Positions 23,560 through 33,825 of a DNA stretch of 34,113 nucleotides are shown here, in pieces. Position numbers and translations under genes: made by a program. The notes under the pieces were generated by a model. It was not told the DNA's origin, made no database searches, and saw only the letters and a program-made list of their open reading frames with translations. This DNA comes from Saksenaea vasiformis B4078. Its lineage: Eukaryota; Mucoromycota; Mucoromycetes; Mucorales; Saksenaeaceae. The stretch is from positions 1 to 34,113 of the forward strand of contig JNDT01001406.1 of NCBI GenBank assembly GCA_000697055.1, read 5' to 3'. The first letter of the stretch is position 1. Each line of letters opens with the position of its first letter.

Positions 23560-25407
23560 ATGTCGCTGACAGGACATAATCCACGAATCAGTGTCACGTT
23601 ATCATCTTTCTCCAGCAAAAATGAGTGTCCCGCTCCAACACTCGAAAGAGATGATGACATTGATTCAGGTAAAGAGACATCAAATAACAATCGCGGACCA
23701 CAGACCATGTCATTAGAGCAAACAACTTTGGATGAAAAGAGGGAATGTCCCGATGGAGGTTACGGATGGTTCGTTGTTCTGGCAGCATTTCTGGTACAAG
23801 TGACAGGTCTTGGAACGATAACAGGATGGTAAAGACAGAAAATCTTTATTTTAAGCTATTGAACGTCTTTTTTTGTCTTATCTCTCATCCTTCATATGCT
23901 TGACATTAATACCTATTTGTGCTTAGGGGTAAATCTCAAAAAAGGATTTTGGCGCGCAAAAGAAAAAACGAGAAAAAAAAAAGCTTATAGTTTTGTATGA
24001 TTAGGTGTCATGCAAAATTACTATGAGCAGCATGTATTTGGAATGGATTCGATAACGATGTTACAATTAAGTTTTGTTGGTTCATTTGCGAACTTTTCCC
24101 TTAATTTCTGGAGTCCATTTGCACAAATCTTAATCTCGTTCATCGGTACGCGGTGGGGTTTGGTCATCGCTACAGTATTTTGTACAGTCGGTCTTGAGCT
24201 TGCCAGTCTGAGCACAAAAGTAAGTGGCCTATCTGATATCTTTCCTGTTTGACCATCATGTGTAGATCTGGCAGCTGTATCTGACTCAAGGCTTTTTATA
24301 CGGAGCAGGCGCCTCCATTATTTTCTACGTACAAACAAGCGGACTAACTTGAAGAGACGAAGAAAATTCAATATGCCCTTTCTTTTTTCTAGGCGGCCAT
24401 GAGTAGTGTCAGCCAATGGTTCTCCAAAAAACAAGGTTTGGCACTGGGCATTATCTCGAGCGGATCTTGCATTGGAGGCGTGGCAATACCGTTTATTATG
24501 ACTATTTTGAACAATAATCTCGGCGTAGAATGGTAAGCTAGACTCCGAAAACTGAGGAATCTGCCTTGCTTTCATACAAAACTGAGTTGCCTAGGTGCTA
24601 TCGTGTTTTAGGTTTAATTAGCCTCACTTTGAGCTGCATAGCTTGTATTCTGTTTAGAGAAAACAAACAGAACGTAGAGGTTAAAGTTCATAAGCGATGG
24701 CAGGATATCATCAAGTTCGATGTGCTGAAATCTGTAAATTTTGTACTTTGGTGTTTGGCCGATATCCTTATTGAAACGGGATACTATGTTCCCTATTTTT
24801 ATTTACCAGGTAAGCTTATACACAGAACACGGTGTCCTATTAACTATTCTTCTTGTAGCTTACGCTACCTACCTTGGGCTGACAGCTGCAGAGGGCTCCG
24901 CTATGGTTTCAGCAGCCTCTATTATGAATTCTATCGGCCGTATTATAGCGGGGTATGTCTCATAAACTAGAGAGAAAGAAGTTTCACGAACTTTTTAGGT
25001 TTGCCGCGGATCGCATTGGTCACCTAAACACTATCATTTTATACTGTTTTGCAGCTGGTCTGAGCTCGGTTTTCGTGTGGACATTTGCTTATGACTTTTA
25101 TACGTTGATGGTATTTTCCTGCGCTTTTGGTTTATTTGGTGGAGCCTTTGTAGCCCTTGGTCCCTCGATTACTGAACGAATTACCGGAAAGGAAAAGTTT
25201 GAATCTGGCTATGCCTTATTTCTCTTGATTACCGTTGTTTCCATGTTTGGGCCAAACCTAGCCACCGCGGTCGAAGGGCAGACGATGTCAACAGCATATT
25301 TCAGCTACAAAATGTTTACAGGCACATCCTATCTTTGTGGAACGGTTGTTCTCCTCTTTCTCAAGGTAAACATGCATCAAGGCAACTTTTGGACTTCAAA
25401 GGTGTGA
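23560..25407 (+). CDS. Monocarboxylate-transporter-like MFS permease, paralogue 2
   Basis: This is a second MCT-type permease, paralogous to the gene ending at 21630. Exons are 23560..23828, 23927..23928, 24005..24219, 24266..24328, 24393..24532, 24595..24809, 24859..24952 and 24999..25407: 1407 nt, 468 residues. The polar N-terminus is about 65 residues and is followed by CPDGGYGWFVVLAAFLVQ at helix 1. The second MCT block is WFSKKQGLALGIISSGSCIG, and the central block is ADRIGHLNT. The C-terminus is short, ending FWTSKV. Six intron positions are shared with paralogue 1, including both sides of a 2-nt GG microexon. Paralogue 1 has extra introns in the N-terminus and before LSPITASI, and paralogue 2 has one before FAADRIG. 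Substrate is unknown. The duplication is old, judging by protein divergence and intron gain/loss. Confidence 0.9.
23927..23928 (+). other. Apparent 2-nt microexon (GG) in MFS transporter 2
   Basis: The arrangement is the same as in paralogue 1. The upstream exon ends GGA TG before gtaaag, then gtgcttag-GG-gtaaat, then the next exon starts GTGTCATG after gattag. GG is needed to read Trp-Gly-Val and keep frame into MQNYYEQHVF. The flanking introns are 98 and 76 nt and unrelated in sequence to those of paralogue 1. Confidence 0.75.
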
Positions 25408-26948
25408 AAACATTCCGGTTTTACTATGTAAAATAATATACATCAAGTACGCACGTTACGTGTCGGATCCACACGTTCATGCCCTACCCTGTCGCTTGAA
25501 TTAAACAAGAAGCATCGGTTGTCACCGACAAGCTGCACATTTTAGTGGATTCCCAGGGATATTGCTCTGATATACTTTGCTCTGATAAAAAGGCAAGCGG
25601 TATATATTATTGCATTTGTCAAGGTGTTACCTTCTCTTACAGGAGAAATATGGAGAGTATAGAATACCCATCATCAGTAGTATCATGTTCGGCAAGATGA
25701 CATACACTCAGGAATCTTAGAAGTGCAAGAACCGTGTACTTTTTTTTTAAAAAAAAATTCGTAACTTTACAAAAAAAGTGACTATCTGATCAAAAGTTCC
25801 TCTTTTTATGCGTTAACGTCTTGATACATCCGATTCGCTTCGAAAACCAAAGTCGATGAGCAGCCCCCGCGGTTCATCAGGATTCCATCCCTTAGCCATG
25901 GATGGGGACTCTTTGTACTACTAATCTTGCAGACAGTTTCTTCTGTGCATGAATATAACGATAAAAAATCTGGATTGGCAGAAGAATATAAATGAAAAAC
26001 AAAAGGTCAAGTGATCGAAGTTGAAGCACGGACGCACAAGAGCGCATGAATGGAATACGTTGTCAGTGGTTAACGTCAAAGTGTGTGTACGTTTGGCGGA
26101 CAGCCTGGGGGAAGATCCGCAGGAATATCCCAGCAGAAGTACCAAACAGTAGATAGACGAAGAGCAAGGCACGGTTGCAGCAATACCGACAGTACGGGTG
26201 CTTAATAGATCCTTCTTCTCACGCACTCATCGCTTTTACTGGTCGAGCTTGACGGGAAATTTCTTATGGAAGTTGATCATTTGTGAGCACCGCCCCACAG
26301 ATGACCACACCATACTCCAATCGCATGAACTGCAGTTATCGGAAGCGGTGTACAAAAAATGAAGTGTGCCTGTGCTCGTATTAAAGACGAAAGACGGCAG
26401 ACAGCATCCAATCGGTGGTACTTTTGCGCAAACTTTTGTCCAACGGGAAGCTGTCAATGAGTAGAACGTGCCATGGAAGAAACATGACACGTAAATCATA
26501 ATGCTGAATGAACGCAAACAGGCATACTTTAAAGCACAGGGATCATCTGGAAGTAATGCCAAATAGTTTCACATGGACGCATAACCATAGTAGAAGTCCA
26601 AGACGACTTTATCCGTAACAAAAAAAAAAGCCTATTAACCCGATCTAGCATAGAAAAATGCATCTTATCGTTACCGAAAACGGTCGGTTATACAAAAAAG
26701 AATTTGGTTACCATTTGCAGCTCCTTGCAATCAACGAGATCCTGAAGTAGTATGTTTATCAGACACTTTTCGGGTTGGGAGATAATATTGCGCCGGCAGA
26801 ATTCCTGCACATGCTCTTCCACGTCCAATCCTCGTCTGACAAGCGTGTTATCTATTTTGGGAGATATGGCAATCTGCAGGTATGTTTATTTGCCGGTGTT
26901 TCTAAGTAGTTCTATCCCGTTAAGGCGATCTGATTTATTTATATTCCT
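25408..26948. other. Intergenic region with weak minus-strand coding signal
   Basis: No gene can be fixed here. On the minus strand, 26880-26735 is open and reads naturally (VRRGLDVEEHVQEFCRRN and following helical residues up to a gtaacc). A second open segment at 26548-26236 follows a ttccag acceptor and is Cys/Phe-rich. They could be exons of one unknown gene downstream of PLPBP or decayed coding DNA. A 102-codon minus frame at 25921-26226 has no support. A/T homopolymers at 25740-25780 mark otherwise unstructured sequence. Confidence 0.3.
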
Positions 26949-27967
<1,019 letters not shown>

Positions 27968-28299
27968 GGTATGCTTTGATCGTTGGCACAGAGAAATCGG
28001 AAGTAAGAATTTGCTGAGTGATGCGGTGAAACGAAAGGTCATGGATTTCCCACAACACAAAAAAGAAAAAGATGCCTCTGCCAGCCCAGTGGCCATGCCT
28101 GCAGTCGGACAAAAACTTTCTAGGGTCCGCTACACATACACTCCGCCGCAACAAGTCGGGACAGACCTATACAGATCCCCGAAGCTCTGTTTGCCATCCG
28201 TACTTCTAACACAGTTCTACTTTCTGGTATCATATTGGAGACAGCTATAGCAGTAGAAGCGAGTAATATTAATCCCTTAACTTATTCATACGACTTTCT

Positions 28300-29620
28300 A
28301 GGGAGATCTAGGTAACGGATGTTCCCTCCGTCTGCTTTAATAAGTTCCTGCCATCTTCTATGCATTAGTGCAACTAAGTTCTGACAGACACTCTGCAGTA
28401 TGCTTGCCATTCTTCCAACAAGGCAGTTCCAGTTGTTTGGGGTTGCTGATCACGTGTCTTCTCTTTGCCAAATGGTGCTCAAACTCAGCCCAGAGGCAGA
28501 TGTCCAGAGGTTTTGTAGATATGGAATCGTTTTACGAATTGAAAGATGACGAGTAAATATGCAATGTCTAAGTGACCTCTGATGTTCTAAGAAATATACT
28601 TTATTGAAATGATCGCTACTGTACGATAATACAAACGTTTCTAAAGAGGACGCACCCATTTTATTTAGAAATGGTCTATTGAAATGATATGACGTGTAAT
28701 GTGCGAACACGCAGCATTCACTCAACTTTTGGGCGTTCTGAGAGACACAACCATCCTCCGGAGATATTGGCTCCAGGCCAGGACTTGTGCTGGCCAGTAT
28801 GACATTACAGAAATACACCGACCATTTTTCCGTTTCTTCGCATCCTTTCCGGTATGGCACGGAGCTCCATCCTCTTAAAAAATATAATCATGTTAGTCAT
28901 TTTCCTCCAGGTAAGGAACCAAATTCTTGCCCAAAACGTTAGTATAAACGATTTACTTCATTGCACCTGATACTGTTGTAGCAGGCCCGACTCCTCCAAC
29001 ACTAGAGCACCGCGATAACGTTGCTGCACTTCCAAACTTCGCCATCTCCTAATATTCTGAGCGTGAAAGGTCTCTCCACTCTTGCGCAATACGCTCTCTG
29101 AAACATCATCCCCCAAAACGCGGAATCGGGATTTATCAGACCAGATGACCTTTGCCCACTGGTCATTGGTACAATCCAGTTACTCCTTGGCTCATGCAAG
29201 TCTTGTTTTCTTATGTATTTCAAGTAGCCGGGGATCTCTGGTCGGTCGACAGGAAGAAAAGAGAAGTTCATGCATGACTTTCTGGAACGTTCGCAATGAA
29301 GCTTTCATTCGCGTAGCCGAGAATGTCCCGTGATGAACTGTTAAAGGAGCACGCAGATTGCTGCGAATCTCGCTTCCAATGATAAGCTTCAAGTGTTCCG
29401 TTATATTCTTTAGTCTTTCGTTTCTTGGTTTTGAGGTGGCTGCACCGGTTTATTTAGTATTTTTAATAACACGATTAACGGTTGGTCGTCCAAGTTCCTC
29501 TTGACCTGGCGATTTCACCAAAAGACATTTCTACTCCCTCATGCCGTAGATTATTGCACGCTCTTGATCTGAGATTACTGCGTTTTGCTGTCGGCTGTTG
29601 TCAGTGATACTCTCGGGTGC
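28300..29620 (-). pseudogene. Decayed Tc1/mariner transposase
   Basis: Minus-strand fragments in several frames follow the order of a Tc1-like transposase. First comes an N-terminal HTH-like part near 29560 (ISDQERAIIYGMRE, then a stop). Next is KLIIGSEIRSNLRAP near 29390, then RPEIPGYLKYIRKQDLHEPR near 29240. The catalytic strand WAKVIWSDKSRFRVLGDD lies near 29150, and EDGAPCHTG with the second aspartate near 28860. The end, ALMHRRWQELIKADGGNIRY, lies near 28360. Stops and frame changes separate every block, and the region of the third catalytic residue is scrambled, so it cannot encode an active enzyme. I could not find convincing terminal inverted repeats by eye. It lies about 330 bases upstream of the PLPBP start. 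Confidence 0.8.
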
Positions 29621-29639
29621 CACACTAAGAAGCGTTTAG

Positions 29640-30329
29640 AGAAAAACAGGGAAAAACGTTAGTTATTTTACATAGCTATATTACACTAGATGGAGACTTG
29701 TGCAAGTGGACACAGATTTGTTGCCGTGGAGTGTATAGATGGCATTTTGACCAATGGTGCTTTATTGCCTTTTTTTTTCAGCAAACAACAACGGCTGAAG
29801 TAGAAGATTTAAGACAAAAGTCGCTGATTGAGGATACCCATTTCCTCTGAAATTTAAGGGTTGGGAACGTCAACCCCCTAACTGCTCCTAATATTTGAGA
29901 TCTTTGCTTATGCGCTTAAAGCTATTCTTGATTTATATCAGATCATTGATTACTGTACGTACTGTAAAAGTAGAGGAACAACGAAAAGGAGCAGGAAAAG
30001 AAAATCCTTGACATTAAGGCCGGTGACCTTTGGTAGGCCAGTGTATTCGTCGATGCTTTCCGGTAGGTCGTATTTGCACACTCATCCATAGCAACTTGCG
30101 AAGGTTCTTCATGAGCCGTGCTTGGTATCATGTGGTCTTACTGTAGATATTTGTTTTAAGTAGACAATTGCAAACGAGAAAGTAAGCAAAAATATGCAGA
30201 GGAAACGCCGTTGCGCTTAGATCAATTTCCGAGCAGAATTTATGCAGCAGTTCACTTTGACATTGGATAACGCCTGGCCATTGGCACAGACCAGTAAGGT
30301 TCAGCCCTAACAACGCCCAGTCCAAACAA
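29640..30329. other. Intergenic region, no gene seen
   Basis: AT-rich, with poly-T and A-rich patches and only short frames. The stretch begins just beyond the N-terminal fragment of the Tc1 remnant, so part of it may be that element's outer sequence. Nothing else is recognisable. Confidence 0.4.
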
Positions 30330-30733
30330 AACCCATCAGTTGCAAGTTTTACTGGAACGCCCAAGAATTGTTCCTCCTTCTTCTCTTCCCAGCCCTCGCA
30401 AGTTTACTATTCTCCCACGCAAAGCCTCGTTTCCGCTCCATTGCCTTACAACCATCATACGCAGTGATGGAAGAGACTCAATCGTTCCGTTTGCTTGGGG
30501 CAGCGCAGGTCGAGAAAATCTCTGTCTAGCATGCTGATGGGAAGAATGTTGTTTATTGAGATGATATCGAGCAAGTCTTTCCTGGGGTCAAACATATCAA
30601 GAATGGCGACATTATTGCTAGTATGATGAGGGATTCCAGTGGCATCAGGTAAAACCACAAGAAGCGGAAGACTGATATTTACACAATTATACTGCAAATA
30701 AATGTCACTCTTGCCAGTTACTTCCGTCCACCG
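30330..30733 (-). pseudogene. Broken coding remnant of unknown family
   Basis: From 30733 a minus frame reads RWTEVTGKSDIYLQYNC, continues through LPDATGIPHHTSNN and DMFDPRKDLLDI to KQTERLSLFHHC, and stops at 30455. Just beyond, another frame continues naturally (VVRQWSGNEALRGRIVNLRG), so a frameshift near 30465 is likely. There is no start codon in a good context, and a stop lies just upstream of 30733. I do not recognise the family. Residue composition and the frameshifted continuation suggest a once-functional protein; the location between a dead transposon and a broken LRR gene fits decay. Confidence 0.35.
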
Positions 30734-30837
30734 TTATACCTTCTAGAGCAATCCCCTACCGCATTAAGCGCTAACCTAATGTTATTTTGGAAGTTGTCTT
30801 GTCCACCGCTTGCGACCACGTTCCTGTAGCACCTTTG

Positions 30838-33716
30838 ATGGCAAAGTCATCTCTAGAATCCACTGATACCAAAACTGAAGAACAAATCGAGGATCCCCGT
30901 GTCGGCCCGTTACCAGCAAAGATGTCTGCTAGCGACGCCACCCAGCCGACTACTCCTGTCCACCTAGCGCTGAGCACTACTGCTGGCACTGAGGCTGCTT
31001 CTGAGACCGATCTATCGCTGAAGAAGATTCCGACGGTAGTAGCCAAAGAGACTCAGGAATCCAACGTTGATCAGCGGCTGAATCTCCTACTGACGCCCAA
31101 AGTTCAATCGCAACTCCGAGCTTCTTCAGATGTCTACAATTCATTTATCCAGACCATTAAAGATGGACAAGTGGAGCAAGCTGACCGACTGAGCAAGAAT
31201 TTCAACGAGTGCTACCAGGGTCTGAAAGATGAGATGCCCAAGAACGCTGAACTGATGTCAAAGAACGCGGAACTGACAACCCAAATGGTCGAGTGGCAAA
31301 AGGCCCTGAATGCTCAGCAAGCGGAAATGAAGCAGCTTCAGATTCAAGCTCCTGAGCTTCAAAGCCGTGTCCAAGCAGTTCTCACTCAGACCTACGAACT
31401 TCACGGGTACCCCTATCCCTCGTCTGTTTGTTGTCCTTCCGCAGGACCCCTCAGGTTGGGATTACGTGAATCCCTTGTCAAACAAGTTCGGCTCTACTTT
31501 TTGTGCGAGTGTGGAGAACACACTAAGTCAATCAATAGCAAGACGAAGATTGCTCATCACATCCACCTTGCTAAACATGAAGGTTACGAGATTATTTGGC
31601 CCTCCGAGTTCTTTCAGCAGTGTGGTCCCTATGTTCTCACAATCCTGAAGATGCTGAAGTTCGGCATAACCGTCACAGAAGTTGTTATGCCAGCTTTGTC
31701 TCGATTGGTTAGTGCGGAATGCATCGATCAGGCCACTACAGGATTGAAGAAATTGCAGGACAACATCGAGCCTGGTATGGATCGGATTATCGGGTGTATC
31801 GATAAATCTCGGCGCACCATAATGGAGATGTCGGACACGACCAGGTGAACAAAAGCCGAGCTGCTGAGGAAGTGGCCGAGCAGATGGAGAACAGCGACGC
31901 GTTAGAAGGCGTCGATCTGCGCAAATTGGACACGTTCCTGCGAGTCGCCGATGGAAACAAGGTGTTGGTAAATCTGTATAGGATCGTCACGAATGAGGGA
32001 CACGTCAAATGGGTGTGCATTGACTATTATCGTGAGAACTACAACAGGGCGGCAGCCGAAGCGTTCCGACGTGCGGTGAACGCAGTTGGAGGGTCGTTTG
32101 ATGAGAACAATGGTCTAGTGAAAGTGAAACTCCGAGCAAGAGTGTTGGCCGAGCAGTTCTACTCCGCGCTGGGGAAGGCCAGATCTGTCTATAAGCTCGA
32201 TGTCTGCCTGCATTTGGAGGGCAACAGGAGTGACCTTGAAGCACTACAGAGCGCACTTAAGAAATCAAGAGTGTCAATCCTTTGTCTCGATCTCCAGAAA
32301 TTTCGATGAAGCCGCAGCAGTAAACTCCTATCGTCAGCCGCTCGATACGACGTCCTTGTCTGTATCATGGAGAACCCCAATATGAAATCGATTCACATTG
32401 TCCTTCCAAAGGATCTAATCAAGCTTTCCAACTTCTCACCGAAAAGACCACCACAGCTTCACAAGTTGTCAGTTGAAATAGCGCCTGGAGATATTAAAGA
32501 AAAGGACTTTGGATTATTGTCAGACACACTCAAGACAAACTCAATTCTGACCACATTGGATTTGAAGCACAGCTGGATCGATGACAGTGGAGCTCAGCTG
32601 CTGGCTGAGGCACTTAAGGTCAATTCGACTCTTACTACTTTGGATCTGCGCCACAACTGGATTGAAGAGACGGGAGTTCAGGCCCTTGCTGAGGCACTCA
32701 AGGTCAACTCTAACCATTTTGGATCTGGGGGAAGCTCGATCCGAGACACCAGAGCTCAGGCACTGGCTGCGGCACTCAAGATCAACTCGACTTTGACTGC
32801 TTTATGCTTTCAAGGCAACGAGAACAGATCCGACGGGGCAATTGGAGGCGACGGAGCTCAGGCACTGGCTGAGGCACTCGAGATCAACTCGACCCTAACT
32901 ACTTTGAATTTGTGGCGCCATTCGAACGGAGATAATGGAGCTCAGGCCCTCGGTGGGGCACTCAAAACCAACACGACTCTGACCACCTTGTACTTGCAGG
33001 GCGGCGCGATCGGATACAACGGAAGAATCGGAGACAAGGGAGCTCAGGCTCTAGCCGAGGCGCTCAAAACCAACTCAACTCTGACCACTTTGTACTTGCA
33101 AGGAGGTGCGATCAACGAGGTAATCATAGTTGACGGAGTAATCAGAGACAACAAAGCGATCGGAGATAATGGCGCTTGTGCGCTAGCTGAGGCGCTCAGA
33201 ACCAACTCGACTCTGGCCACTTTGGCATTGAAAGGCAATGTGATCACAGATAACGGAGCTCAGGCCCTGGATGATGCACTCAAAACCAACACGACTCTGA
33301 CCACTTTGGATTTGGAGGATAGCCCGACCGGAGACAACGGAGCTCATACACTGGCTGAGATGCTCAAAATAAACTCAACTCTGACAGCTTTGGACTTGAA
33401 GGGCAACGACATTGGAGAAGGCGGAGTTCAGGCCCTGGCTGATGCACTCAAAACCAACTCGACCCTAACCAGGTTAAATTTGTACCACGACCCGATAGGA
33501 GATGAAAGAGCTCAGGCTCTGGCTGAGGCACTCGAAATCAACTCGACTCTGACCATTTTGAACTTGCAAGGCAGTCTGATCAAAGAAAAGGGGGCTCAGT
33601 CTCTGTCTGAGGCACTGAAAGTCAACGCAACTCTGACCACTTTGAACTTGTGTCATAACTGGATTGAAGACGATGGAGCTCGGGCGCTGGCTTATGGAAT
33701 GGATCAATTACTGTGA
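30838..33716 (+). pseudogene. Disrupted coiled-coil / RNI-type leucine-rich-repeat (NLR-like) protein
   Basis: One ancestral protein of about 950 residues is spread over three open segments. It starts MAKSSLESTDTKTEEQIED. A helical/coiled-coil part (SNVDQRLNLLLTPKVQSQLR; NAQQAEMKQLQIQ) precedes a conserved central domain (RLYFLCECGEHTKS, EFFQQCGPYVLTILKMLKFG, GHVKWVCIDYYREN). Then come about 13 ribonuclease-inhibitor-type repeats of roughly 28 residues (core STLTTLDL...GAQALAEALK) from 32500 to the stop at 33716. The repeats are also 84-nt DNA repeats. Lesions: an insertion near 31413 compensated by a deletion near 31490, a frameshift near 31810-31845 ending in TGA, an in-frame TGA at 32307-32309, and a second compensated pair at 32711/32730 in repeat 3. 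From memory it resembles a large Mortierella-type family; function is unknown, and innate-immunity-like sensing is speculation. Confidence 0.75.
32500..33700 (+). repeat. Tandem 84-nt leucine-rich-repeat units
   Basis: About 13 direct repeats encode the RNI-type LRR. The DNA core is GGAGCTCAGGCNCTGGCTGA followed by ggcactcaaaaccaactcgactctgacc-like sequence. Units 4, 6 and 7 are expanded by loop insertions: the unit-7 loop holds INEVIIVDGVIRDNKAIGDNG, and unit 6 holds IGYNGRIGDKG. High unit-to-unit DNA identity makes unequal crossover and slippage likely. Confidence 0.85.
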
Positions 33717-33825
33717 TGACACAGTGCTACTTTGTTGTACTGAACTCGGTGATAAGTCTAAGTTATAGATGATAAGGTTCAGTTGGTGTTCCAGTGGGAG
33801 AAGTTCACTGTATATGGAAACACGA

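Noticed and set aside
29082..29333. Plus-strand frame across the Tc1 region
   Set aside because: The opposite strand carries recognisable transposase motifs; this frame is a shadow.
32500..33700. CRISPR-like array of regularly spaced repeats
   Set aside because: The repeats are translated in one continuous frame as leucine-rich repeats, in a eukaryotic gene; there are no unique spacers.
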